Below, piece by piece: positions 16,877 to 25,090 of a stretch of 64,000 bases of DNA. Position 1 is the first letter of the stretch. Each line of letters starts with the position of its first letter. The DNA comes from Mucilaginibacter sp. (GTDB taxonomy: Bacteria > Bacteroidota > Bacteroidia > Sphingobacteriales > Sphingobacteriaceae). The notes under the pieces were generated by a model that had not been told where the DNA came from, did no database searches, and was given only the letters and a program-made list of their open reading frames with translations. Where the stretch lies: the NCBI RefSeq assembly GCF_025362475.1, contig NZ_JANYGH010000048.1, forward strand, positions 1 to 64,000, given 5' to 3'. A program made the position numbers and the translations under genes.

Positions 16877-17230
16877 TTAAAAGTTTAAACCACCTTCACG
16901 TGCACCTTCGGCCAGTGACTTAACACGACCATGGTACAAATAACCGTTCCTGTCGAAAACCACATCTTTAATACCTGCTGCGATAGCTTTCTGAGCTACC
17001 AGTTTGCCTACGGCTACTGATTGATCAGATTTTGTGCCTTCTGCTGCAACAAAGTCTTTTGATAAAGATGATGCTGATACGATAGTTTTACCGGTTAAAT
17101 CGTCAATGATCTGCGCGTAAATACCTTTATTGCTCCTAAATACTGACAGGCGAGGACGCTCTGTTGATCCTGAAAGGCGTTTTCTGATACCTTTTTTAAT
17201 CCTGTCTCTTCTTGATAATTTAGCTCCCAT
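16877..17230 (-). CDS. rplR: Ribosomal protein L18
   Basis: This 117-residue protein binds 5S rRNA. It starts with a basic segment (SRRDRIKKGIRKRLSGSTER), then PRLSVFRSNKGIYAQIIDD, and ends FDRNGYLYHGRVKSLAEGAREGGLNF. Normal length. Gap of 5 bp after rplF. Confidence 0.98.
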   Translation of the reverse strand: MGAKLSRRDRIKKGIRKRLSGSTERPRLSVFRSNKGIYAQIIDDLTGKTIVSASSLSKDFVAAEGTKSDQSVAVGKLVAQKAIAAGIKDVVFDRNGYLYHGRVKSLAEGAREGGLNF

Positions 17231-17235
17231 GACGA

Positions 17236-17793
17236 TTATTTTTTAGATGCTGATTTACCTGCTTTTCTTCTCAATATCTCGCCTACAAACTTAATACCTT
17301 TACCCTTGTAAGGCTCTGGAGTACGTAACGAGCGTATTTTTGCAGCTACTTGTCCAATTAACTGTTTGTCAATTGATTCAAGTATGATAGTTGGGTTTTT
17401 ACCCTTATCAGCAGTGGTTGTAACTTTAATTTCTTGTGGTAATTCAAATACATAGTGGTGAGAGTAACCCAACACTAAATCTAATGTATTACCTGTATTG
17501 GTAGCGCGGTAACCCACACCCACTAATTCCTGTTGTATTTTGTAACCTTCTGTTACACCTACTACCATGTTATTTAACAGTGCACGGTATAAACCATGTA
17601 ATGCTTTGTGACGTTTTTGATCAGACGGGCGTGTAACCAGTAACTGACCGTCTTCCTGTGCAATGGTGATATCGCTATCAACCGCTTGCTGCAATTCACC
17701 TTTAGGGCCTTTTACAGTAACAACATTATCTGCTGATACGGTAACAGTTACTCCCTGTGGCATTGCTATCGGTGCTTTTCCTACTCTTGACAT
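17236..17793 (-). CDS. rplF: Ribosomal protein L6
   Basis: This 185-residue protein is built of two repeated domains. MSRVGKAPIAMPQGVTV opens it, and the C-terminal signature PEPYKGKGIKFVGEILRRKAGK is complete. It sits near the factor-binding centre of the large subunit. Located between rpsH (16 bp) and rplR (5 bp). Confidence 0.98.
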   Translation of the reverse strand: MSRVGKAPIAMPQGVTVTVSADNVVTVKGPKGELQQAVDSDITIAQEDGQLLVTRPSDQKRHKALHGLYRALLNNMVVGVTEGYKIQQELVGVGYRATNTGNTLDLVLGYSHHYVFELPQEIKVTTTADKGKNPTIILESIDKQLIGQVAAKIRSLRTPEPYKGKGIKFVGEILRRKAGKSASKK

Positions 17794-17809
17794 TGCTTAA
17801 TTTCTCCTA

Positions 17810-18208
17810 TTAATAAACGTAGCATAAAACTTCGCCACCTACATTTTGCTGACGGGCTTCTTTATCAGACATTACGCCTTTTGAAGTCGACAAGATGGCA
17901 ATACCTAAACCATTTAATACTCTTGGCATTTTTTCCATGCCTGCGTATTTCCTCAAACCTGGTTTACTGATGCGCGTAATGCTACGGATAGCAGAAATTT
18001 TAGTTATCGGGTGGTACTTTAAAGCAACTTTAATGCTGCCCTGAGGACCAACTTCTTCAAACTTGTAATTGGCAATGTAACCTTTATCGAAAAGCACCTT
18101 AGTGATTTCCTTTTTAAGATTTGATGCAGGAATTTCAACAACCCTATGGTTGGCTTTAATAGCATTCCTTACTCGTGTAAGATAATCTGCGATTGGATCT
18201 GTATTCAT
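17810..18208 (-). CDS. rpsH: Ribosomal protein S8
   Basis: This 132-residue primary 16S rRNA-binding protein begins MNTDPIADYLTRVRNAIKAN and ends with the S8 signature GLGIAILSTSKGVMSDKEAR followed by GGEVLCYVY. In other bacteria S8 represses the spc operon; no matching mRNA mimic was recognised here. The 147-bp spacer before it carries a word-repeat hairpin. Confidence 0.98.
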   Translation of the reverse strand: MNTDPIADYLTRVRNAIKANHRVVEIPASNLKKEITKVLFDKGYIANYKFEEVGPQGSIKVALKYHPITKISAIRSITRISKPGLRKYAGMEKMPRVLNGLGIAILSTSKGVMSDKEARQQNVGGEVLCYVY

Positions 18209-18282
18209 TTTATTGTGTTATGATGGTGGTTTCCTTCCCGTAACATCCGGGACGACCTGCCATCGGTTAAATTCTCTTTTTT

Positions 18283-18344
18283 AGCTCAATGCTAAAAGCA
18301 CAAAGCTTAAAGCCTGTTTAGCTTTATGCTTTATGCCTTGAGCT
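18283..18344. repeat. Word-repeat hairpin between rpsN and rpsH
   Basis: The left arm (18283-18313) is built from AAAGC-type words: GCTAAAAGCA, CAAAGCTT and AAAGCC. The right arm (18321-18344) is its approximate complement, GCTTTATGCTTTATGCC, and both ends close with AGCTCAA/TTGAGCT. The loop is only about 7 nt. It lies inside the operon with no clean T tract. Confidence 0.65.
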
Positions 18345-18355
18345 TTTGCTCTTTT

Positions 18356-18625
18356 TTACCAGCTAGCTTTCTTTACTCCCGGTATTTTACCTGCCAATGC
18401 CATTTCACGGAATGTTACGCGTGAAATACCAAACTGACGCATATAACCACGAGGGCGACCAGTCAATTTACAACGGTTGTGTAATTTTACCGGAGACGAC
18501 GCTTTAGGCAATTTATCTAAACCAACGAAATCGCCGGCTTCTTTAAGGGCTGCTCTTTTCTCTGCGTATTTTGCAACCAATTTAGCGCGCTTTACTTCAC
18601 GAGCTTTTACACCTTCTTTAGCCAT
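18356..18625 (-). CDS. rpsN: Ribosomal protein S14
   Basis: An 89-residue S14 of the long, zinc-free type: MAKEGVKAREVKRAKLVAKY at the start, and LHNRCKLTGRPRGYMRQFGI followed by SRVTFREMALAGKIPGVKKASW at the end. The two CxxC pairs of zinc-type S14 are absent. The start at 18625 is chosen over an in-frame ATG at 18655 because it matches the family. It overlaps the rplE stop by 8 bp, suggesting translational coupling. Confidence 0.97.
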   Translation of the reverse strand: MAKEGVKAREVKRAKLVAKYAEKRAALKEAGDFVGLDKLPKASSPVKLHNRCKLTGRPRGYMRQFGISRVTFREMALAGKIPGVKKASW

Positions 18626-19181
18626 TGCTATTTTGATTTTTAAATGGTAATCCAAATTGTTTCAACAACTCCAATGCTTCAACATCGTTTGTTGCGGAGG
18701 TTACAAAGGTAATATCCATACCTTGGATTTTATTGATTTTGTCAATATTTATCTCAGGGAATATAATTTGCTCTGTTATACCTAAAGTATAGTTACCTCT
18801 TCCGTCAAAACCTTTATCGTTGATGCCTTTAAAATCACGGATACGTGGAAGGGCAACAGCAATTAAGCGATCCAAAAACTCATACATTGTGTTGTCACGC
18901 AAGGTAACACGTACGCCAACCGGCATATTTTTACGCAATTTAAAGTTTGAGATATCTTTCTTAGATTTTGAAGATACTGCCTGCTGGCCAGTGATAGTTG
19001 TTAATTCGGTGATTGTGTTCTCGATAAGTTTTTTATCGGTAGTAGCACCGCCAACACCCTGGTTAATGGCAATCTTTTCCAGTTTAGGAACCTGCATTAC
19101 GCTTTTGTACTGAAATTTATCTTTCAGTGCAGTACGAATTTCGTCCTTATATTTTGTTTTTAATCTTGGTACGTAAGTCAT
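18618..19181 (-). CDS. rplE: Ribosomal protein L5
   Basis: This 187-residue 5S rRNA-binding protein has VMQVPKLEKIAINQGVGGAT near residue 30, LRKNMPVGVRVTLRDNTMYE mid-protein and FPEINIDKINKIQGMDITFV near the end. Its start codon shares one base with the rplX stop (TAATG), and its end overlaps rpsN by 8 bp. Confidence 0.98.
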   Translation of the reverse strand: MTYVPRLKTKYKDEIRTALKDKFQYKSVMQVPKLEKIAINQGVGGATTDKKLIENTITELTTITGQQAVSSKSKKDISNFKLRKNMPVGVRVTLRDNTMYEFLDRLIAVALPRIRDFKGINDKGFDGRGNYTLGITEQIIFPEINIDKINKIQGMDITFVTSATNDVEALELLKQFGLPFKNQNSNG

Positions 19182-19525
19182 TACTTAATTTCCTCCCCTG
19201 ATTTTTTTGCTACCCTTACTAATTTGCCGGCTTCGTTTTTCTTACGGCCAACACGGGTTGTATTACCTGTTTTAGGATCAACCAGCATTAGGTTTGAAAT
19301 ATGTATTGCAGCTTCTTGTTTAACAATTCCGCCGTTAGGATTAGCAGCATTAGGTTTAGTATGTTTTGATACCATATTGGCACCTTCAACAATAGCTCTA
19401 CCTTTTTCAACTAATACTTCAACAATTTTGCCTTGTGTTCCCTTTGAATCACCGGCTATAACTTTCACTAAATCACCTTTACGGATCTTTAGTTTAGTTG
19501 GCTGTGCGTGTTTTTTCTTTTCCAT
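19181..19525 (-). CDS. rplX: Ribosomal protein L24
   Basis: This 114-residue KOW-domain protein initiates 50S assembly. LKIRKGDLVKVIAGDSKGTQ is the KOW motif, followed by GANMVSKHTKPNAANPNGGI and VDPKTGNTTRVG. Located 2 bp after rplN, with a one-base overlap with rplE. Confidence 0.98.
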   Translation of the reverse strand: MEKKKHAQPTKLKIRKGDLVKVIAGDSKGTQGKIVEVLVEKGRAIVEGANMVSKHTKPNAANPNGGIVKQEAAIHISNLMLVDPKTGNTTRVGRKKNEAGKLVRVAKKSGEEIK

Positions 19526-19527
19526 GA

Positions 19528-19896
19528 TTACAATACCTCCGGTGCTAATGATACAATTTTCATAAATTGTTTCTCACGCAGTTCTCTTGCAACCGGGCCA
19601 AAGATACGGGTACCTCTTGGCTCGTCCTGGTTATTTAACAAAACAGCTGCGTTATCGTCGAAACGGATGTATGAACCATCTTTTCTGCGGATCTCTTTTT
19701 TGGTGCGTACTACTACGGCTTTTGATACAGTACCTTTTTTAACGTTACCTGAAGGTAAAGCGCTTTTTACGGTTACTACTATCTTATCGCCTATAGATGC
19801 GTACCTTTTGCCGGTACCACCTAACACACGGATCACTAAAACTTCTTTAGCGCCACTGTTATCGGCTACGTTTAATCTTGATTCCTGTTGTACCAT
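19528..19896 (-). CDS. rplN: Ribosomal protein L14
   Basis: This 122-residue protein begins MVQQESRLNVADNSGAKEVL and has the signature AVVVRTKKEIRRKDGSYIRF and DNAAVLLNNQDEPRGTRIFG. The length is exactly typical. It starts 1 bp after the rpsQ stop. Confidence 0.99.
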   Translation of the reverse strand: MVQQESRLNVADNSGAKEVLVIRVLGGTGKRYASIGDKIVVTVKSALPSGNVKKGTVSKAVVVRTKKEIRRKDGSYIRFDDNAAVLLNNQDEPRGTRIFGPVARELREKQFMKIVSLAPEVL

Positions 19897-19897
19897 C

Positions 19898-20152
19898 TTA
19901 TTTAGCCCTTTCTAAAATTTGAACTAATCTCCAGTTTTTGCTTTTGCTCAGCGGGCGGGTTTCCATAATCAGTACGGTATCGCCTATGCCACAAGTATTA
20001 GTCTCATCATGAGCCATAAATTTTGTGGTTTTTTTAACGAACTTACCGTAGATAGGGTGTTTTACTTTACGCTCAACAGCCACAACAATAGATTTCTCCA
20101 TCTTATTGCTAACCACCAGGCCGGTACGTGTTTTTCTTAAATTTCTTTCCAT
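19898..20152 (-). CDS. rpsQ: Ribosomal protein S17
   Basis: This 84-residue OB-fold protein begins MERNLRKTRTGLVVSNKMEK and contains the S17 motif GDTVLIMETRPLSKSKNWRL. Normal length. It lies 20 bp after rpmC. Confidence 0.98.
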   Translation of the reverse strand: MERNLRKTRTGLVVSNKMEKSIVVAVERKVKHPIYGKFVKKTTKFMAHDETNTCGIGDTVLIMETRPLSKSKNWRLVQILERAK

Positions 20153-20172
20153 TTTTCTGAATGCTTAAAAAA

Positions 20173-20382
20173 TTAATTCTTTTCAGAAGCCGACGCCGCT
20201 TTGCGCTGTGTTAATTCAGTATTTAACTGAGCAATTCCCTTGCGTACCTTTGTTATACGGGATGGATTCTCAATAGCAGAAACTGCGTGAGCAAATTTCA
20301 ATTTGGTTAGGGTTGACCTTTCCTCTGCGAGTTTTGCATTCAATTCTTCTGTTGATAGCTCCAAAATTTCTGAGTTTTTCAT
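20173..20382 (-). CDS. rpmC: Ribosomal protein L29
   Basis: This 69-residue helical protein lies at the exit tunnel. ELSTEELNAKLAEERSTLTK followed by LKFAHAVSAIENPSRITKVR is the L29 pattern. It follows rplP after an unusually long 133-bp spacer that carries a word-repeat hairpin. Confidence 0.97.
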   Translation of the reverse strand: MKNSEILELSTEELNAKLAEERSTLTKLKFAHAVSAIENPSRITKVRKGIAQLNTELTQRKAASASEKN

Positions 20383-20400
20383 TTTCTTATTATTTTATTC

Positions 20401-20500
20401 GTTGTAAAGTTGGAAAGTTGAAATGTTAAAAAGTTCCCTTTTGGGGCGGTTGCTAAATCAATATGGTTTTTCAACCTTTAAACATTACAACCTTTCAACT
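20401..20500. repeat. Word-repeat hairpin between rplP and rpmC
   Basis: The left arm (20401-20435) has near-tandem words AAAGTTGG, AAAGTTGA and AATGTTAAA with a period of about 8 bp. The right arm (20467-20500) is roughly complementary (TTTCAACC, TTTAAACATTACAACC, TTTCAACT). It sits inside the ribosomal operon where these two genes are usually almost adjacent. Confidence 0.65.
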
Positions 20501-20515
20501 ACTCCGAACAATTAT

Positions 20516-20938
20516 TTATGCTTCTACGTAATCCCTACGTACTATAAATCTTGTTTGTACTGGAAGCTTGGCAGCTGCAAGGCGTAAAGCCTCTTTAGCA
20601 ACTTCCAAAGGCACTCCTTCGGCTTCAAAGATGATCCTTCCGGGGCGAACTACCGCTACCCAATATTCTGGAGCACCTTTACCTTTACCCATACGTACCT
20701 CTGCTGGTTTTTTGGTTACAGGCTTGTCAGGAAAAATCCTGATCCAAACCTGGCCTTCACGTTTCATAAAACGTGTTACAGCGATACGTGCAGCCTCGAT
20801 CTGGCGGCTGGTAATCCATGCCGCTTCGAGTGATTTTACACCAAAAGATCCGAATGAAAGTTCAGCACCACGAGTGGTTAAACCTTTCATCCTGCCTTTT
20901 TGCATCTTTCTGAACTTCGTTCTTTTTGGCTGTAGCAT
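20516..20938 (-). CDS. rplP: Ribosomal protein L16
   Basis: This 140-residue protein sits near the A-site tRNA. It begins MLQPKRTKFRKMQKGRMKGL and contains RMGKGKGAPEYWVAVVRPGR, the L16 signature, then EAEGVPLEVAKEALRLAAAK. It lies 49 bp after rpsC. Confidence 0.98.
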   Translation of the reverse strand: MLQPKRTKFRKMQKGRMKGLTTRGAELSFGSFGVKSLEAAWITSRQIEAARIAVTRFMKREGQVWIRIFPDKPVTKKPAEVRMGKGKGAPEYWVAVVRPGRIIFEAEGVPLEVAKEALRLAAAKLPVQTRFIVRRDYVEA

Positions 20939-20987
20939 TTTCTTAAGCTTTTATATCGTTACGATATTTTTCTTCTACTTGTAATTA

Positions 20988-21902
20988 TTATCTCTTTGGG
21001 CCGCCTGGACGGTTACCACCACCTTGACCACCTGGACGGTTGCCACCTGGACCACCCGGACGGCTACTACCGCCACCACGAGGACCACTGTTGCCACCTG
21101 CACCCGGGCCGCCTCTGCGGTCGCCACCAGCACCTGGTTTCCTGTCATTTCTGCGTTCGCCACCACGTTCGCCACCGCGCTCGTTGCCACGTCCACCGAA
21201 TGCCGGAGCACCATCTGGCCTGCCACCTTTACCGCTGTTGCTGCTTGTACCACCAATGTTTGGAGACAAGTCGCGTTTGCCATAAACTTCACCTTTACAG
21301 ATCCATACTTTAACACCTATTTTACCATAAGTAGTTAATGCTTCTGCTAATGCGTAGTCAATATCGGCACGGAAAGTGTGCAAAGGAATTCTTCCTTCTT
21401 TATATTGTTCGCTACGTGCCATCTCGGCACCGCCTAACCTGCCTGATGTCATGATCTTGATTCCTTCAGCACCCATTCTCATGGTTGAAGCAATTGTAGT
21501 TTTCATGGCACGACGGAAAGAGATACGTGCTTCTAATTGTTTTGCGATACCTTCTGCTACTAATTGTGCATCAAGTTCAGGGCGTTTAATTTCAAAGATG
21601 TTGATCTGAACTTCCTTCTTGGTAAGTTTTTTCAACTCTTCTTTGATCTTATCAACCTCTGCACCACCTTTACCAATCACAATACCCGGACGGGCAGTGT
21701 GGATAGTTACAGTGATACGTTTTAAAGTGCGTTCGATAACTACTTTTGATACACCACCTTTAGCTATACGAGCTGAAAGGTATTTGCGGATCTTTTCGTC
21801 TTCAACTAATTTGTCGGCATAGTGATTGCCACCGAACCAATTAGAATCCCATCCTCTGATGATTCCTAACCTGTTACCTATTGGATGTGCTTTCTGTCCC
21901 AT
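20988..21902 (-). CDS. rpsC: Ribosomal protein S3 with long Gly/Arg/Pro-rich tail
   Basis: This small-subunit protein lies at the mRNA entry channel. Residues 1 to about 215 are canonical S3 (MGQKAHPIGNRLGIIRGWDS, KH-domain motif HTARPGIVIGKGGAEVDKIK, and GRLGGAEMARSEQYKEGR). Beyond VYGKRDLSPN lies a disordered tail of roughly 80 residues, dominated by Gly, Arg, Pro and Asn and rich in RGG/GGR motifs. The total is 304 residues against about 210-240 in most bacteria. The DNA for the tail is GC-rich and repetitive, and it produces long spurious ORFs on the opposite strand. Confidence 0.98.
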   Translation of the reverse strand: MGQKAHPIGNRLGIIRGWDSNWFGGNHYADKLVEDEKIRKYLSARIAKGGVSKVVIERTLKRITVTIHTARPGIVIGKGGAEVDKIKEELKKLTKKEVQINIFEIKRPELDAQLVAEGIAKQLEARISFRRAMKTTIASTMRMGAEGIKIMTSGRLGGAEMARSEQYKEGRIPLHTFRADIDYALAEALTTYGKIGVKVWICKGEVYGKRDLSPNIGGTSSNSGKGGRPDGAPAFGGRGNERGGERGGERRNDRKPGAGGDRRGGPGAGGNSGPRGGGSSRPGGPGGNRPGGQGGGNRPGGPKR

Positions 21903-21908
21903 TTCAAA

Positions 21909-22337
21909 TTAATTATTATCGTTTTTACTATCCACAATCAGTGTTACATGGTTTGAGCGTTTGCGTATGCGGTACCCTCTTCCTTGCGGAGCAGGGCGCA
22001 GTCTTTTTAATTGACGGCCACCACCTACTGAAATCTCTTTTACAAATAAGGCGCTATCTTCAACGCGTTTGCCTTCGTTTTTTGCTTCCCAGTTTTTAAT
22101 AGCTGATAACAAAAGTTTCTCTACACGAATTGCAGCTTCTTTGTTAGTATATTTTAATATGTATAACGCTTTCTCAACGTTTTCACCACGGATCAGGTCA
22201 ACCACCAAACGCATTTTGCGTGGTGAAGTTGGGCAGTTCTGTAGCTTGGCAACAGAAGCGCCGCCTACCTGGGCTTTCGCAGCTTCTTTTTGCTGTCTGA
22301 TCAATACAGACTTTTTGATTTTAGTTGTTGCTTCCAT
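21909..22337 (-). CDS. rplV: Ribosomal protein L22
   Basis: This 142-residue protein lines the exit tunnel. It has LQNCPTSPRKMRLVVDLIRG near residue 33 and the C-terminal signature RLRPAPQGRGYRIRKRSNHV. The N-terminal 25 residues are a basic extension. Gaps to rpsS and rpsC are 3 and 6 bp. Confidence 0.98.
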   Translation of the reverse strand: MEATTKIKKSVLIRQQKEAAKAQVGGASVAKLQNCPTSPRKMRLVVDLIRGENVEKALYILKYTNKEAAIRVEKLLLSAIKNWEAKNEGKRVEDSALFVKEISVGGGRQLKRLRPAPQGRGYRIRKRSNHVTLIVDSKNDNN

Positions 22338-22340
22338 GCC

Positions 22341-22607
22341 TTATTTTTTCTTTTCTGCGTGACCGCGGAATGTGCGGGTTGGAGCAAACTCTCCCAGCTT
22401 GTGACCAACCATGTTTTCTGTTACATACACCGGGATAAACTTGTTACCATTGTGTACTGCGAATGTGTGACCAACGAAATCAGGAGAGATCATGGAACGA
22501 CGTGACCATGTTTTTACAACTGATTTTTTGCTTGATTCATTCAAGGTAAGAACTTTTCTTTCCAGGTTATGATCAATATAAGGTCCTTTTTTAATTGAAC
22601 GTGCCAT
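22341..22607 (-). CDS. rpsS: Ribosomal protein S19
   Basis: This 88-residue head protein of the small subunit begins MARSIKKGPYIDHNLERKVL and has the signature HNGNKFIPVYVTENMVGHKL then GEFAPTRTFRGH. Its start overlaps the rplB stop by one base. Confidence 0.98.
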   Translation of the reverse strand: MARSIKKGPYIDHNLERKVLTLNESSKKSVVKTWSRRSMISPDFVGHTFAVHNGNKFIPVYVTENMVGHKLGEFAPTRTFRGHAEKKK

Positions 22608-23434
22608 TATTTTTTCCTTCTTTCAATGATATAACGATCAGACCCTTTTTTCTTGTCACGTGTTTTGTAGCCTTTAGCTAACAAACCTTTACGTGAACGT
22701 GGATGACCACCTGAGGCTCTACCCTCACCACCACCCATAGGGTGATCTACCGGGTTCATGGCAACACCACGAACACGCGGCCTGCGGCCTAACCAACGTT
22801 TGCGGCCTGCTTTACCTAACACCGCGTTTGCTCTTTCGCCATTTGAAACGGTACCGATAGTTGCCAAACAAGTTGACAGTATCATACGTGTTTCGCCTGA
22901 AGGCAATTTAATAATGGCATATTTACCATCACGTGCTGAAAGCTGAGCGTAAGTACCAGCGCTGCGGGCAATAACACCACCCTGGCCTGGATTTAACTCA
23001 ATGTTGTGAATGATAGAACCTAACGGGATGTTCTTCAAAGGCATGGTATTACCAACCTCTGGAGTAGCTGTCTCGCCGGCTACAACCATCGTTCCAACTG
23101 TTAAGCCTTCCGGAGCGATCATGTATCGTTTTTCACCATCAACAAAATGTAACAGTGCTATACGTGCAGAACGGTTAGGATCATACTCAATAGTTGCAAC
23201 TTTTGCAGGGATGTCAAATTTATTACGTTTGAAATCAATCAACCTATATGCTTGTTTATGACCACCACCCATGTAGCGCATAGTCATTTTACCGGTATTG
23301 TTACGCCCGCCCGATCTTGTGTTGGCTGATTCAACTAACGACTTTTCAGGAACGTTTGTTGTAATATCTGAATTAGATACATCAACTCTGAAACGGGTAC
23401 CGGGGGTAACCGGTTTAAATCTCTTTACTGCCAT
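22607..23434 (-). CDS. rplB: Ribosomal protein L2
   Basis: This 275-residue protein is needed for peptidyl transfer and subunit joining. It begins MAVKRFKPVTPGTRFRVDVS and has the C-terminal signature VAMNPVDHPMGGGEGRASGG with the conserved His near the peptidyl-transferase centre. Normal length. It lies 7 bp after rplW. Confidence 0.99.
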   Translation of the reverse strand: MAVKRFKPVTPGTRFRVDVSNSDITTNVPEKSLVESANTRSGGRNNTGKMTMRYMGGGHKQAYRLIDFKRNKFDIPAKVATIEYDPNRSARIALLHFVDGEKRYMIAPEGLTVGTMVVAGETATPEVGNTMPLKNIPLGSIIHNIELNPGQGGVIARSAGTYAQLSARDGKYAIIKLPSGETRMILSTCLATIGTVSNGERANAVLGKAGRKRWLGRRPRVRGVAMNPVDHPMGGGEGRASGGHPRSRKGLLAKGYKTRDKKKGSDRYIIERRKK

Positions 23435-23441
23435 CTCTTAA

Positions 23442-23732
23442 TTATATATTGCTGTAAAAATCAATTGTTTGACCGTCATTCAACGTAATGATCGCTTTTT
23501 TATACGTAGCAGCACGGCCAGATACGGCGCCTGCCTTAGTATTGCGAGTTTTAAGTTTGCCGACGTATTTCATAGTGTTTACCGCCTTAACGTTAACACC
23601 ATACATTGCCTCAATGGCGCCTTTAATCTGAATCTTGTTTGCTCTGTGATCAACTTTGAAAGCATAACGGTTAAGTTTCTCGGTTAATTGAGTTACTTTT
23701 TCAGTAAGTAGGGGTTTCTTTAAAATTTCCAT
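23442..23732 (-). CDS. rplW: Ribosomal protein L23
   Basis: This 96-residue exit-tunnel protein is the docking site for trigger factor and SRP. It begins MEILKKPLLTEKVTQLTEKL and has YAFKVDHRANKIQIKGAIEA, then YGVNVKAVNTM. It starts 2 bp after rplD. Confidence 0.98.
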   Translation of the reverse strand: MEILKKPLLTEKVTQLTEKLNRYAFKVDHRANKIQIKGAIEAMYGVNVKAVNTMKYVGKLKTRNTKAGAVSGRAATYKKAIITLNDGQTIDFYSNI

Positions 23733-23734
23733 AA

Positions 23735-24367
23735 TTACTTAGCTAATGCTTCCTCCAAAGTTTTAACAGCGCCTGTAGTTAATAACAGTTTACCAGCGTT
23801 TAACACATCATAAGTGTTTAGCTGCTCAACTGAAATTACTTTCGTTTTCTTCAGGTTTCTGCTTGATAAATACACATTGTTGTTTTCAGCTGCTGCTACT
23901 ACTAATAATGTTTTTTCATTAGTAACATTCAGGTCAGCTTCCATTTTGATGTAAGTTTTAGTTTTGATGTTATCAAAGTTAAAATCTTCCAATACTAAAA
24001 TGTTGTTATCCTTTGCTTTGTATGATAAAGCCGATTTACGAGCCAGTGATTTAAGTTTCTTGTTTAACTTGAAACTGTAATCGCGTGGTTGCGGACCGAA
24101 AACGCGACCACCACCATTAAATAATGGAGATTTAACGCTACCTGCACGGGCACCACCTGTACCTTTTTGTTTATATAATTTGCGGGTTGAACCTGCAATT
24201 TCGTTACGCTGTTTTGATTTGTGTGTACCCTGACGCTGATTAGCTAAATACTGCTTAACATCAAGATAGATCGCGTGATCGTTTGGTTCAATACCGAATA
24301 CCGACTCAGGAAGCTGCACCTTGGCACCTGTTTCTTTACCTGATACGTTTAATACGTTTACTTCCAT
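23735..24367 (-). CDS. rplD: Ribosomal protein L4
   Basis: This 210-residue protein has the exit-tunnel loop region KLYKQKGTGGARAGSVKSPL then GGGRVFGPQPRDYSFKLNKK, diagnostic for L4. In proteobacteria L4 controls the S10 operon; no equivalent leader was identified. It starts 1 bp after the rplC stop. Confidence 0.98.
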   Translation of the reverse strand: MEVNVLNVSGKETGAKVQLPESVFGIEPNDHAIYLDVKQYLANQRQGTHKSKQRNEIAGSTRKLYKQKGTGGARAGSVKSPLFNGGGRVFGPQPRDYSFKLNKKLKSLARKSALSYKAKDNNILVLEDFNFDNIKTKTYIKMEADLNVTNEKTLLVVAAAENNNVYLSSRNLKKTKVISVEQLNTYDVLNAGKLLLTTGAVKTLEEALAK

Positions 24368-24368
24368 C

Positions 24369-24986
24369 TTATTTATCCACTATTACGAATGAACCCTTAG
24401 CTCCGGGGATGGAACCTTTAACAACCAACAGATTCTGCTCAGCGTAAACCTTTACAACTTGTAAATTTTGTGTTTTAACACGAACGTTTCCGGTTTGACC
24501 CGCCATGCGCATGCCTTTAAATACACGAGACGGCCACGATGACGCACCCAAAGATCCTGGCGCACGTAAACGATTGTGCTGACCGTGAGTTTGCATACCC
24601 ACACCCGCAAAACCGTGACGTTTTACCACACCCTGAAATCCTTTACCTTTTGAAGTACCAACTACATCAACAAAATCTCCCGCAGCGAAAATCTCTACAG
24701 TGATAGTATCACCTAATGATTTTTCGTCCTCGAAAGTTTTGAATTCAACAAGCTTACGCTTTGGAGTTGTACCGGCTTTTTGGAAGTGTCCTTTTAACGG
24801 ACCAGAAGTGTTTTTTTCCTTTTTGTCGCCATATGCCAGCTGTACAGCAGCATATCCGTCTGATTCAACAGACTTAACTTGTGTTACCACGCAAGGGCCA
24901 GCTTCGATTACTGTACAAGGAATGTTTTTCCCTGTTTCATCGAAAATGCTGGTCATTCCTACTTTTTTACCAATAATTCCTGACAT
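24369..24986 (-). CDS. rplC: Ribosomal protein L3; first gene of the block
   Basis: This 205-residue protein begins MSGIIGKKVGMTSIFDETGK and has the L3 signature region KGFQGVVKRHGFAGVGMQTH followed by RAPGSLGASSWPSRVFKGMR. It is the first gene of the minus-strand ribosomal block. rpsJ, which usually precedes rplC, is not here: a strong promoter match and non-coding DNA lie directly upstream. Confidence 0.98.
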   Translation of the reverse strand: MSGIIGKKVGMTSIFDETGKNIPCTVIEAGPCVVTQVKSVESDGYAAVQLAYGDKKEKNTSGPLKGHFQKAGTTPKRKLVEFKTFEDEKSLGDTITVEIFAAGDFVDVVGTSKGKGFQGVVKRHGFAGVGMQTHGQHNRLRAPGSLGASSWPSRVFKGMRMAGQTGNVRVKTQNLQVVKVYAEQNLLVVKGSIPGAKGSFVIVDK

Positions 24987-25009
24987 TTTCTTAATTTATT
25001 TGTGTCCAT

Positions 25010-25027
25010 CGAAGCAGTAGGGCTTCG
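25010..25027 (-). other. Small hairpin in the rplC leader
   Basis: CGAAGC (25010-25015) and GCTTCG (25022-25027) form a 6-bp stem with a 6-nt loop in the predicted 5' leader of the ribosomal transcript. It could be a regulatory element or chance; no known r-protein binding motif was recognised. Confidence 0.3.
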
Positions 25028-25060
25028 TTCAAGACATATTATTCCCCCCGAAAGGGACGG

Positions 25061-25090
25061 CAAAGATAGAAACTTTGTAGTAATAATCAA
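25061..25090 (-). promoter_or_regulatory. Promoter of the rplC-rplQ block (TTG-N19-TAnnTTTG)
   Basis: On the minus strand the -7 element TATCTTTG (25061-25068) is a perfect match to the Bacteroidota TAnnTTTG consensus. The -33 TTG (25088-25090) is separated from it by exactly 19 nt. Transcription would begin near 25053, giving a leader of about 66 nt before rplC. Confidence 0.8.

Noticed and set aside
20996..21338. Long ORFs on the plus strand opposite the rpsC tail
   Set aside because: They are produced by the GC-rich repetitive DNA of the S3 tail. The products (His/Cys- or Pro-rich) resemble no protein, and the minus-strand frame continues the S3 core.
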